From assembly GCA_027578815.1 (NCBI GenBank), contig JANBTH010000138.1, positions 1 through 31,494 on the forward strand: 31,494 nt of DNA, given 5' to 3'. Below are positions 8,542 through 17,946 of the stretch, in pieces. This stretch comes from Coemansia sp. RSA 1804. Taxonomy: Eukaryota > Kickxellomycota > Kickxellomycetes > Kickxellales > Kickxellaceae. A program made the translations under genes and the position numbers. The notes under the pieces were generated by a model that saw only the letters and a list, made by a program, of their open reading frames with translations, ran no database searches and was not told where the DNA came from. Positions within the stretch are counted from its first letter, which is position 1. Each line of letters begins with the position of its first letter.

Positions 8542-9246
8542 CTAGTGGTAAAGACATCTGTTGGCCAGTGTGATAGGGAGATCGCTTATCGGCGGGATAC
8601 CTCCAACCTCATCGCAAAGGAAACCGTCTGCATCGGCAATATCGGCGATGTTTGAATGCTGGTCAGTGATATTGTCAAGCGAGCTCAGCGGAGGAGTGTT
8701 ATACATGTTCATTGCAATATTGAACAGAAGAATAAAGCCAACAGCAGTCAGCCACCACGCAGGCAAAGCCAGAGCCCAATAGCGGTCAGGGTAGTATGAG
8801 ATCCCAATCGCTTCAAGAGCCGAGTCCGGAAGATACGCCCAGGCCAGGTACACCACGAAGGCGGCCATGGATACCATGTATACAACAAAGCCGTAGTACT
8901 CAAACGTTGGGGTCTTGGCCAAAAGCCCATCCTCGGCAACCGAGGGGTCGACTGATCCGAGCGCTGGCAGCGGAGGCACTGCTGTCTCTGCCTCAGCAAT
9001 GGACTCTTGGAGCAGAGACACGGAGCTGGATGGCGTTTGACTCAGACCAGCCGATCTATTGGAGCTGGCGGGATATGGCATGCTATATGTGTCGCGGGTC
9101 AGCAATGGGCGCCCACCGCGCATATTGCCTTGTGCAAAGCCATAGCCGTTGCCGGGTCCTGGTGGGTCTATTTCCGAGCCCCTGCCGATGTAGCCGCTGC
9201 TTTCTTTGTAGCGGGCAGCACGAGGGCTGGTGGATGTAGAATACAT
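8542..9246 (-). CDS. GPI19: GPI-GlcNAc transferase subunit P (PIG-P/Gpi19)
   Basis: A 234-residue PIG-P family protein. The domain begins at FEYYGFVVYMVSMAAFVVYL (TM1, about 117-139) and continues with AYLPDSALEAIGISYYPDRY. TM2 is WALALPAWWLTAVGFILLF (about 157-178), followed by the conserved MYNTPPLSSLDNITD. The C-terminal GGIPPISDLPITLANR is also a family block. The subunit belongs to the ER complex (Gpi1/2/3/15/19, Eri1) that adds GlcNAc to phosphatidylinositol, the first step of GPI-anchor synthesis. About 110 Ser/Gly/Pro-rich residues precede the domain, longer than in typical PIG-P proteins. An internal start is possible, but the frame is continuous and uses normal codons. It is divergent from SEC11. 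Confidence 0.95.
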   Translation of the reverse strand: MYSTSTSPRAARYKESSGYIGRGSEIDPPGPGNGYGFAQGNMRGGRPLLTRDTYSMPYPASSNRSAGLSQTPSSSVSLLQESIAEAETAVPPLPALGSVDPSVAEDGLLAKTPTFEYYGFVVYMVSMAAFVVYLAWAYLPDSALEAIGISYYPDRYWALALPAWWLTAVGFILLFNIAMNMYNTPPLSSLDNITDQHSNIADIADADGFLCDEVGGIPPISDLPITLANRCLYH

Positions 9247-9748
9247 GCCCCTCGGTGTAAGTGCATGTAGAGGTGATAGAGGCTAATGGAGTGTGGCAAT
9301 TCAAGATTAATACGAAATTGTGAGATTATTTGAAAACCAAGGAACAGAAAACCTTTCCACTCGCTTTTTTCATCTTGGCAGACGCCAAAAATAAAGCTTT
9401 GACATCATTGTCAATACTGCTTTGTTAAATGATGCGATTGAAGCTGAGGGCTGCCCACCCAATAGAATTCTCTTACGTGTGAGAGGAGCCAACTGTTACT
9501 TTTTTTTTCTCCTTGTGGTTTTCGTCTTTTGCACAGACTGCTGCAGCTTTTATTCCCCACTTTGGTGGTGTTGTCCTATTATTGAATTGACATTATTGTA
9601 TCGATTGGAGCTTTTGCTTTTTGTTGTTCTTTTTTCTCTTTCATTGGAATTCGCACGTACTATTAAAGGAAAACTCTGCTCTTTCTGTCTCCTGTCACTA
9701 GCACCGTCTACAATACCATTACCACGACAGAATAGGGATAAGCCAAGA
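9247..9748. promoter_or_regulatory. Divergent GPI19 / SEC11 promoter region
   Basis: 502 bp between two divergent ER-function genes. A T-rich tract (9500-9650) lies on the SEC11 side. A plus-strand ORF here (9422-9850) runs out of frame through SEC11 exon 1 into its intron and is not credible. I identified no specific binding motif. Confidence 0.5.
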
Positions 9749-10380
9749 ATGGAGTTGTTGTCGCAGGCCAAAAAATGGGGCGTTCGTTCGGTAAGTAGAA
9801 GCCAGATGCATTCGCAGCACATGGTACCAACATTGTCGCTCTTCAACTAACAACAACACAAAACAACCATTAAATCCGACGACCAATGTAGCTGCTTATC
9901 CAGGGCCTGACGTTTCTCAGCGTGCTTACATCGGCGTTTATGATATGGAAGGGGCTCTCATTGTTCACAAACAGCGAAAGCCCAGTAGTGGTAGTTCTGT
10001 CGGGAAGCATGAAACCGGCGTACGACCGCGGAGACATTCTGTTTCTTCACAACGGGTTCAATCCGATTGAGGTGGGCGAGGTGGTTGTGTACAAGCTCAA
10101 CGAGAAGCCGATTCCGATTGTGCATCGCGTGATGAAGGTGCACACGGAGAACGAAAGCGGGAAGCAGTATCTGCTGACAAAGGGCGACAATAACAGTGCT
10201 GACGACCGTGGGCTGTATAACCCTGGGCAGACGTGGATCCAGCGGGACGAGATTATTGGCCGTGTCAAGGGGTTTGTCCCGTACGCTGGGATGGGCACAA
10301 TCTGGATGAACGACTATCCGTATCTCAAAACGGTACTTCTGGGCACGCTTTGCGTGATGTCGCTGTTTGGCAGCGACTAG
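9749..10380 (+). CDS. SEC11: Signal peptidase complex catalytic subunit Sec11
   Basis: Exons 9749-9790 and 9892-10380 give 176 residues (yeast Sec11 has 167). The intron has donor GTAAGT, branch site CTAAC (9847-9851) and acceptor TGTAG, with phase 0. Exon 1 encodes the cytosolic start MELLSQAKKWGVRS, typical of SEC11. The membrane segment follows (LTFLSVLTSAFMIW). The S26B catalytic residues are visible: Ser53 in VVLSGSMKPAYDRGD, His92 in PIPIVHRVMKVH, and the Asp box KGDNNSADDRG (Asp118/119). Sec11 cleaves signal peptides as proteins enter the ER, together with Spc1-3. It is divergent from another ER gene, GPI19. Confidence 0.97.
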
Positions 10381-10618
10381 GACTCAGCACGGCTTGTAGA
10401 TATTAACTCATTCCCCCCTTGTTCTTCTTTTATTACCTAAATATCGTGCCGTGTCTGCCATGTTCACTTCCAAGCCGGATCGGCTTGCAATACTCGTGCC
10501 CATTCCAATTGACTCAAGGCGCTTGTGGGTGTATGTGGGGGGTGGGTTTTATAGCTCAGAAATGAACAACCACTTGGAAATGGAGGAAGAACGAAAGAAA
10601 GGAAATAAAACTAGAGAT

Positions 10619-13072
10619 TCAAAGGCGGTAGATGCTGTCAGACACCCGAGCAACGTCATACATTTCAGCAACATCGTGGACCCGGACGATGGAAGCACCG
10701 CCCTGGATAGCAGAGGTGATTGTGGCGGCAGTGCCCCAGACACGATCCTTGGCGTTTGGTCTGCCGGTGACGTTTCCGATAAAGCGCTTCCGAGAGCAGC
10801 CGACCAGAACAGGGTAGTTGATGAGCTCAGTGGCCAGATTCTCGTCAACAAAGCCCTGGTCATCGACATCCGTCCCTACATCCTCGGCAATTTCCTCGGC
10901 GTTGCTGCCCTTGGATTTGGCCGAGGCATAGATGTTCTTGGCGGTGAGTGCTGGGAGGCGGCGCAGGATCTCAAAGTTCTGGGCGCCCTCCTTGGCAAAG
11001 CCGATTCCTGGGTCGATGATGATGTTCCAGCGAGGAATGCCGTGGTCAAGCGCGGCGCGCACACGCTGTGCAATCTCGAAGCGCACAGCACGCATGACAT
11101 CGCCGTCAAACTGGCTGTAGTCGTTCAGCGACGTCATGGTCAGCGGGTCGCCACGCATATGCATCAAGATGTAGGGACACTGACGCTCGGCCACTAGCGG
11201 CAGCATCTTTGGATCCGAGTATCCGCCGGTCACGTCGTTGACGATATCCGCACCAGCATCGAGTGCAGCGGCGGCAACTTCGGCGTAGAAGGTATCGACG
11301 GAGATGGGGATCTCCATTCCTTCCTCGCGGATGCGCTTGATGACAGGTACGATGCGTCTGATCTCCTCTTCGACTCCAACGGGATCGGCGCCTGGACGGG
11401 TGGACTGGCCGCCAATGTCGATGATATCGGCGCCGTCGTTAAACAGTCTGGTGGCATGCTCTACCGCCGCGTCGAGACTGACAAAGTCGCCGCCGTCGCT
11501 GAAGCTGTCCGGCGTGCAGTTGAGAATGCCCATGAACACGGTTTCCTTCTGCGTCTTGGGATTGAGCGGCTTCAGAATGCAGCCCTCGTGCGGATTGGGC
11601 CGCGTATGCCAGCGCGCCTTGAGCGGCGTCACCTGCACAGTGTCGTCGGGAACCTCGTTGTGCGTAGTGAGATGGCGGAAGAGCGTTCCCGACGTCTTGC
11701 CCAGCCGGTGGTGCATCAGGTCACGGTCGATGTCGCACAGCGGACCTAGCTGGAACCGCCGCTCATGGAGCAGCGCATGCGGAATCGTAAGCACATCGCT
11801 CTCAATGACCACCTCGTCGTAGAACAGGATGTCATAGTCAATGACGCGCGGGCCGTTGCGGTAAACAGTGAAGTCGCGACCCATTTCGAACTCGAGTCGC
11901 TTGAGCTCGTCAAGCAGTTCGAGCGGCTCGAGCTCTGTCTTGACCAGGCACGCGGCATTGAGGAATGGCGCCTGGTCGGTCACGTACATGGGCAGCGTTT
12001 CGTAGAGAAAACTAGTCTCAATGAGCCGCGATCTTGGAAGATTCTTCCTGAGGTTGAACACTGCCTTGTGCAGGTTGCCCAGACGGTCGCCGATGTTTGT
12101 TCCAAGCGCAATGTAGGCAGAGTGCCGAGCCGAGTCTGGAGCCGTCGAGCACGAACCGTCAGCCGAGACCAGAGATCCGGCTGGCGCGCGCGGCGACTCG
12201 TTGGCAGCAGCAAAGTCGTCGGCAGTGCGCGTGATCTCGGCGCCTGTGCAGGCAGCAAAGGTGATAGCGCTGGGCTTCTCCACACGCACAGTGATCTTGG
12301 GCACCCTGCACACCTTGACTGCGGTGCGGGCAATCGAGGTGACCAGCGCCTCAACCGTGCGGTACGAGCTCTGCTCCACAAGCTCTGACACCGCATCAAC
12401 CACTGTGCGGTAGTTGCGGTACCGAGGGACCTTGTTGAGCTTCGCATTGTCGTCTGGGAGCGGGAGCTTTTCGCAGCAAAGCGTGAGGTCGATGTTGACC
12501 ACCTGCTTATAATGGCGCTCCCACCGGTTGATGCCAATTATTGTGTTCAGTGACAGTCGCTGAACGATGATATGGTCCTCCTTGGCCAGGACGCCCGCAG
12601 ACCTCGTTGCTGCTGCCATCTCCTTCTTTGCCGCCTCTACACGCCTAGCAAGATCCTCATCGCTCTCGCCCTCTGCCCGGACATACTCGCTTTCAGCGTC
12701 GCCAAAGATCTCCTCGCGTGTGCGGAATATCTCGATTGCAACGTGTTGCGCGTGAAGCAGCGCCCGCGACTTCCTTATAAACACACGCACGGCTAGAGCG
12801 CGAGGAGTGACGCTGAGACATTCAGAGGCCACTTTCTCGGAAAACGCCTCCAGCGACTGGAGATTGTGGTCGCTCTCGGCAAAAGCTCGCACGCGCTTCG
12901 ACGCCTGGCTGTAGTTGACGCTCTCGTTTATCTTGTCTGTCTTGCCGGCTGCCGAGATCGATGTGTGGATCTCGCACGTCACTCTCAGCGGCATTTTCTT
13001 CTTCCTCTCCCAGACATCGTTCCCCAGCACTGTCGTGACCTCTAGGTCCTGGAATATGATCTTGTCCGACAT
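10619..13072 (-). CDS. FOL1: Trifunctional folate synthesis protein (DHNA/HPPK/DHPS)
   Basis: One 817-residue ORF with the fungal FOL1 layout. There are two FolB-type dihydroneopterin aldolase modules (about 1-117 and 164-280). HPPK runs from about 318 to 455 (AYIALGTNIGDRLGNLHKAV; signature YRNGPRVIDYDILFYDE). DHPS runs from about 511 to 817 (MGILNCTPDSFSDGGDF at 514-530, GGQSTRPGADP, LMHMRGDP, GCSRKRFIG). It converts dihydroneopterin to dihydropteroate, the step that sulfonamides block. The STRP loop keeps the Thr and Pro that are wild-type at positions altered in sulfa-resistant Pneumocystis. No domain is broken. Its 5' region may contain a UTR intron. Confidence 0.98.
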   Translation of the reverse strand: MSDKIIFQDLEVTTVLGNDVWERKKKMPLRVTCEIHTSISAAGKTDKINESVNYSQASKRVRAFAESDHNLQSLEAFSEKVASECLSVTPRALAVRVFIRKSRALLHAQHVAIEIFRTREEIFGDAESEYVRAEGESDEDLARRVEAAKKEMAAATRSAGVLAKEDHIIVQRLSLNTIIGINRWERHYKQVVNIDLTLCCEKLPLPDDNAKLNKVPRYRNYRTVVDAVSELVEQSSYRTVEALVTSIARTAVKVCRVPKITVRVEKPSAITFAACTGAEITRTADDFAAANESPRAPAGSLVSADGSCSTAPDSARHSAYIALGTNIGDRLGNLHKAVFNLRKNLPRSRLIETSFLYETLPMYVTDQAPFLNAACLVKTELEPLELLDELKRLEFEMGRDFTVYRNGPRVIDYDILFYDEVVIESDVLTIPHALLHERRFQLGPLCDIDRDLMHHRLGKTSGTLFRHLTTHNEVPDDTVQVTPLKARWHTRPNPHEGCILKPLNPKTQKETVFMGILNCTPDSFSDGGDFVSLDAAVEHATRLFNDGADIIDIGGQSTRPGADPVGVEEEIRRIVPVIKRIREEGMEIPISVDTFYAEVAAAALDAGADIVNDVTGGYSDPKMLPLVAERQCPYILMHMRGDPLTMTSLNDYSQFDGDVMRAVRFEIAQRVRAALDHGIPRWNIIIDPGIGFAKEGAQNFEILRRLPALTAKNIYASAKSKGSNAEEIAEDVGTDVDDQGFVDENLATELINYPVLVGCSRKRFIGNVTGRPNAKDRVWGTAATITSAIQGGASIVRVHDVAEMYDVARVSDSIYRL

Positions 13073-13555
13073 CGTGATACCAAACGCTATCTAGCAATAA
13101 AAAAGTAATACTGGGTGTGTCGTCAGCAAGTGTTAAACAACCGGCGCTTGAATAATAAGAATAATGATAATAGGTATGGTTGTGGCAGAAAGAGAAGAAA
13201 ACAGCGAGGGAAACAAAAGGCAATGAGCTGCTGGCTTGACGTTCATTCGAACCAGCCTTTAAAAGTCCTTCCTTTGATAAATTCAAAGAATAAAAGCAAA
13301 TGTGAAAACGGAAAAGAAAAGCAAGAAAGACAAGAAAATATTTGGTGATTTACCTGGGATCTTTTTCTTTTTGCGCACATCGCTCACAGTCTGACAAACG
13401 CTTTATCTGTGAACATCACAACACTTCACAATGAAACAAACAAATTTTTTTAAAAAGTGTTAGCAACCATAACGCATTGTTGCCGTTGTTTGTGTTGCGA
13501 GAATGAGGAGGAGGGGATGAGTTTGTGCATCATCACTAGAACGCATTTCTATCCA
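13073..13555. promoter_or_regulatory. FOL1 upstream region with possible 5' UTR intron
   Basis: 483 bp without a gene. On the FOL1 strand a donor-like CCCAG|GTAAAT (G at 13353), a branch-like TGCTGAC and an acceptor TTTTTATTGCTAG (AG at 13092-13091) would remove 263 nt and leave an 18-nt leader before the ATG. The stretch between is pyrimidine-rich on the FOL1 strand. The intron is a prediction only. Confidence 0.35.
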
Positions 13556-13813
13556 CTAGTTGGCGAGACTGTAGGAATCGCGGACTTTTTTTAGAACCTT
13601 TTTACTTTCAATCTTCCATAGGATTGCCTCTCTCCTGGAGAGTTCTTTTTCTCGCTTGTTCTGCTCGATTTTCACCCAATTCCGGTTTGGATAACGCGGG
13701 AGCAGCGGATACCATTGCAGCAAGAGATGTTTGCATATCTTCAGACAGCCCGGTGTAGCCAGATCAAACCACTTGCGGCGCTTAGGCTGGCACTGCATTC
13801 TCGTGGAATACAT
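13556..13813 (-). CDS. Hypothetical small basic protein
   Basis: Up to 85 residues, or 79 if Met7 (at 13795) is the start (MQCQPKRRKWFDLATPG). It is very basic and Trp/Tyr-containing, followed by a charged helix (VKIEQNKREKELSRREAI, LWKIESKKVLKKVRD). Size and charge would suit a mitoribosomal or nucleolar protein, but I do not recognise the family. The first ATG overlaps a CATG shared with the opposite strand, where the peptidase 5' end may begin, so Met7 is plausible. Confidence 0.45.
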   Translation of the reverse strand: MYSTRMQCQPKRRKWFDLATPGCLKICKHLLLQWYPLLPRYPNRNWVKIEQNKREKELSRREAILWKIESKKVLKKVRDSYSLAN

Positions 13814-13984
13814 GCTAGCTCAAAAGCTCTATTCTTTGGACCGGTTTTTAAAAGGTGTGTGCGACAACAAAGCTTGTTTAATGAGATGTGCGCATATAGT
13901 GTTTCTGTTTGATCCTTTCATACCACCTTGCCCATTGTTGTGCAAAATGTTAACAATAGCGGCATTTCAGAACTGACTATGTAG

Positions 13985-16482
13985 AACAAGAGAGCCGCTC
14001 TCTCCGCCTATAGCGCCAAAGTCACTCAAAAGGACCAATGAATGCGCTGCTGCTGTTGCTGCTTCTACTGATTTCTGGCACGGCTACGAGCGCAAAGATG
14101 AATACTCATGGATGCAAGACCCGGGCTTTGCAAATGAGCTTGGGAAATACCTAAAAGAAGAAAGCAGCTATGCCAATCAATCAATGCGTGGTTCCAGGAC
14201 GCTACAACGACAAATTTCAAAGGTATTTTGCTTTGAAATGTATATTAGCGTTTTTCTAAAATATATGTATAATCCGCCAATGTTACTAATAGCAAGGAAT
14301 GCGTTTTTGATAGATAATGTCAAAGGCAATGGAAGTGGATAATATTCCACCGCCTGTGAAAACAAGAAGCGGTGACTTTGTTTATTACGTTCGACAAAAC
14401 AACAATGGATCCGTATTGTACTGCAGACGCTCCGTAGTGTCGACATCGGATTCCACCAGAAATGCGACTGCTCGCGAACAGATTCTCATCAATTCAGAAA
14501 AGCTTGCAAAGGATTATGGATATTCTCTTCGACATCTTGTCATTTCCGATGACCATTGTTATATAGGATGTTTGGCTGTAAAATCCGGCGATGCGAACAA
14601 GAGTACCGAGATGAGCAGCCTTTTGATTTTTTCTTTGGACGACAGCGGAAAAACAAAGGTAAATTCATATGATAGACTATGTTTGCATGCAATGTTACTT
14701 TAAAGTGTCTTTAATGGCCATGAAGGCATCTACGATATAGCGAATATATGCACTTGCTAACGAGATTACTTTACTGTTATTTAACTTGTGTAGCATCTGG
14801 AGACACTCGAATCTGTCTTTAACTTTGTCTTTGGACTCGACGGATCGTTGTTTTACAGCGTGCTAAACGACAAGCTTCGAGCGTTCAAGATCTTTGGACA
14901 CCGGATTGGAAGGCCTCAGTATGAGCGTGCCTGTATCTTCACAGAGGATAATGAAGAGCTTTTTGTTGACATTACCCGCACAAAGGACAAAAGATTCCAC
15001 ATTATCAACAGCAGTGCGTTAGACTCATCCGAGGTCTACATATTTGATTCAAAGCACAAGTTCTGGTCTGCAGGTGCAGATCACAAGCAGAGCAATGCTC
15101 CTATACCATTGACTCTTGTCCGTCCGCGCCAAAAGGGCGTTGAATATTTTGTAGACCACCACAACGGCGAATTTGCCATTCTGACAAACTCGCCTCGTGC
15201 TGAGAGCGCTGATAAAAAACAAACAGCTAGTCCGCTCCCATTTAGGCTTGTGCGTGCACCGACATTAAATCCCACTTTTGAGAATTGGACCGAGCTTTTA
15301 AGTGTTGCTGACGATGAAAGAATCGAGGATGTGGAAATATTCAAGGATCATATAATGATCACTATCAAGCGTAAAGGACGCCCAGCTGTATTGATATACG
15401 ATAAGAACAACCAGTCCTTTTCTGAGCTTCCACTCCCATACGGAGGTTGCTGCACTGTACGCCCAGACTCTAATCCTCAGTTGGATACATCATCCGTTCG
15501 TTTGCGCTTCAGTTCGCCTGTGCATCTTGATTTCGTTGCCAAATATGATATGCGCATCATGAGGCAGACCCAGTCGTGGGCATCAACCCCGCTCCATATT
15601 GACCCAAGCCGGTATTCCATCCAACGTGTTGATGTGCGTAATGTGAACACCAATGTTCCGCTGACGCTAGTTTGTCAAAAGTCCAATATGCGGGCTAAAG
15701 GAAAGCCGACGCTGCTACGCGTTTACGGGGCTTACGGTGTTTCGCTTGAACCGGAATTTCGACTTGAAGACATACCGCTGTTGCTGAGAGGATGGACGAT
15801 TGCACTTGCTCATGTGAGAGGCGGAAGCGAACTGGGCAGAGAGTGGTACTTTGGTGGTAAAGGCAAGAACAAGATCAATTCGGTACACGATCTTCTGGCC
15901 TGTGCTCGCTTTCTGCTGGACAGAGAATGGACAACATGCGAGCGCCTCGCAATATCGGGCGTGTCCGCCGGCGGGCTTGTGGTTGGAGCAGCTCTCAGCA
16001 TGTCGCCAGAGTACTTTCGAGCAGCGACACTACACGTGCCCTTTGTTGATCCGCTGTCTGCAATGCTCGACCCCAAGCTTCCCTTAACTAGTGTCGAGGT
16101 GGCAGAGTGGGGAGACCCATTAACAAGCCGGTCCGACTTTGAAGCGATTAGACAGTACGCCCCGTATGACAATACGCATCTTCTTCAAAAAGCAAAGCAC
16201 GTTCCGTCAGTCCTGGTCACCGCTGGCGGCCAAGACAAGCGAGTGTCCGTCTGGCAGCCAGCAAAGTGGGTTGCGCGTATGCGTGATAGTGGGCGTTTTG
16301 TTCCAAACTCGCACAGCGGTCTGCAGACGGATAGCCGTAGCGGATCCAGGCTGCTATTCTATCCAAAAATGAATGAGGGCCACTTTCATGCAAACAACAA
16401 CCAGAGCGACAGCAATGACGAGGACGGCTTTATAAGCGCACACGCATTTAGAAATGCGTTCTTAATCGACGAGGTTGAATAG
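13985..16482 (+). CDS. Prolyl oligopeptidase family (S9A, oligopeptidase B-like) peptidase
   Basis: Exons ..-14222, 14314-14658 and 14794-16482 give at least 755 residues. The introns have donors GTATTT and GTAAAT, a TACTAAT branch site in the first, and TAG acceptors. The start of the family domain is visible (SPPIAPK; then WHGYERKDEYSWMQDPG, matching the oligopeptidase B H-G-x-x-R-x-D-x-Y-x-W block). A beta-propeller-like middle precedes the C-terminal hydrolase: YGAYGVSLEPEF, HVRGGSELGREWYF, nucleophile Ser in SGVSAGG (codon at 15964), Asp in GGQDKRVSVWQPAKW (16234) and His in NEGHFH (16381). The expected product is a cytosolic serine peptidase cutting short peptides. The 5' end is unresolved: this frame has no ATG after an in-frame TGA at 13974, so a short upstream exon is likely. 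The start given is only where the open frame and a plausible acceptor begin. Confidence 0.88.
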
Positions 16483-16742
16483 AAAAAGAAATGATGCACA
16501 CTTTCGGCTTTTCAGAACCAAAACGAGCCGGGATAAAAAATAGCAGCTCGGCTCCTATTTTTCATTATTTTTTGGCTGCTGATTGGGCCCGATAGAGCGT
16601 TATCCGCCAGAAACACACACGGCTTGATCTGTCTCTTGTCTTTTATTTTTCTTCTTTAAATTTGCTCTTCTGTTTATTGCTAATGATTTCAAGAGTTTTG
16701 TTTATAGATATCGGCATAGCTAAAGAAGCGAGTACACACAGA

Positions 16743-17285
16743 ATGTTTGGCCGGGTTACAGCAATCACTCGCCAGCTCTCGACACGGCGCGCCACACAAA
16801 ACAGCTTGATTACTCGTGGATTGGAAGAGTTTTTCGAGGGAGGGGAGCGGCTGCCCAAAAAACCTGAGCAGACAGGACGAGCATGGGCAGCAAGCGAGCT
16901 GCGACTGAAGAGCTGGGAAGACCTGCACAAGCTGTGGTACGTGGTGCTCAAAGAACGCAACATATTGGCTAGCCAGACCGAAGAAGCAAACAGACTTGGT
17001 GTGCATCAAGAGGCTTTTAGAAACAAAGGTCGTATTGTCAAATGCAAAAAGACAATGGCACGTATTAAGACGGTGCTGAATGAGCGCAAAATCGCTTGGG
17101 AGAAAGCTCAAAAGATTGCAGCAGATCCGAGCAAGAAAGTGTTGGAGAAGCCGTCTGAGACTTCTGGTACTGGTACTGGTGCTGGTACTGGTACCAGTGC
17201 TGCAGAAGCAAAGGGACCTTTAACCAGCAGCGATCCAGCATCAGTGGCACCAGAGACAACAAGTACTGCGACGACTACCGTATAA
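16743..17285 (+). CDS. MRPL4: Mitochondrial large-subunit ribosomal protein uL29m
   Basis: 180 residues from the preferred ATG. The N-terminus MFGRVTAITRQLSTRRATQ is a typical matrix-targeting sequence. The conserved mitochondrial L29/MRPL47 block follows: GLEEFFEGGERLPKKPEQTG, RAWAASELRLKSWEDLHKLW and YVVLKERNILASQ. It binds 23S-type rRNA near the polypeptide exit of the mitoribosome. An in-frame ATG 60 nt upstream (16683) would add 20 residues, including acidic ones, which suits a presequence less well. The C-terminus has a low-complexity Gly-Thr repeat and a Ser/Thr/Ala tail that are probably lineage-specific. Confidence 0.95.
   Translation: MFGRVTAITRQLSTRRATQNSLITRGLEEFFEGGERLPKKPEQTGRAWAASELRLKSWEDLHKLWYVVLKERNILASQTEEANRLGVHQEAFRNKGRIVKCKKTMARIKTVLNERKIAWEKAQKIAADPSKKVLEKPSETSGTGTGAGTGTSAAEAKGPLTSSDPASVAPETTSTATTTV
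17164..17197 (+). repeat. GGTACT-type hexamer repeat inside MRPL4
   Basis: Tandem hexamers encode alternating Gly-Thr/Ala residues (GTGTGAGTGT) in the unconserved tail of uL29m. The frame is maintained. Confidence 0.8.
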
Positions 17286-17946
17286 ACTGGTCATTGCTTA
17301 AAAGTAGACATTGCAGGGCTCGATATGAGGCAGAGATTAGCACTTTATTTGAGTATCTCAACATTAGCCCCGTTTAAAAGAAAAAGCTAAAGTAGCTTCA
17401 ATAATTTACCCGATGTTAAGCAGACAGATAAATATAAACAAATAATTAAAGAATGGTAAAAACACCTGTAAACAGCCAGAGCCAAATTGAAACTAGCTTA
17501 AAGACGATACTGTTTTGTGGCAAATGCGATCGGCGTTTCCTCTAGCTCTCTGCTTTGCCATTGTCGTCTTTTACACTCTAATTTACGTCACAGTTACAAC
17601 ACTGAGCGTGAATCAAAACACATTGTCTGACAGTGTTTTTGCTTTATTTGTGAGCATAGAACCGGGTCAGGATAGAAAATCAACAACATTGACTATGAGC
17701 ATAATGAAAGGGATTCTTTTTGAGCTGTGTTCGGTCGCAACCGCTCCGTTTGCCTCATTAAGCGTGAATTTGCATTGATATAAGCGGGAACCTTGAGGAA
17801 AAGACGAGGCTTTCAGGATAGAAACAATTAATCAATATACAGGAACTTTTCTTTCGGGTTTTCTCTTGTTATACAGTATTACTAACTTTTCATGTTTTCT
17901 ATTCTTATCCTTGGAAAGTACACGGAACAAGCCCATTAATGTGTAC
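17286..17946. other. Intergenic region MRPL4 to GT69 gene
   Basis: 661 bp, AT-rich. It holds one doubtful ORF at 17524-17778 and otherwise looks like the 3' UTR plus the promoter of the glycosyltransferase gene. The GT69 frame is open upstream to a TTG at 17866, but the first ATG is at 17947. Confidence 0.5.
17524..17778 (+). CDS. Doubtful small membrane/secreted ORF
   Basis: 84 codons beginning MRSAFPLALCFAIVVFYTLI, which reads like a signal peptide or membrane segment. The rest is Ser/Thr-rich with no recognisable motif. There is no intron signal or family. It could be a real small secreted protein or chance. Confidence 0.2.
   Translation: MRSAFPLALCFAIVVFYTLIYVTVTTLSVNQNTLSDSVFALFVSIEPGQDRKSTTLTMSIMKGILFELCSVATAPFASLSVNLH

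Noticed and set aside
9422..9850. 142-codon plus-strand ORF before and across SEC11 exon 1
   Set aside because: It reads through SEC11 exon 1 in another frame and into its intron; T-rich hydrophobic translation of promoter sequence.
10451..11197. 248-codon plus-strand ORF
   Set aside because: Mostly antisense to the DHPS domain of FOL1; no family features.
11765..12388. 207-codon plus-strand ORF
   Set aside because: Antisense to FOL1 HPPK/DHNA region; shadow.
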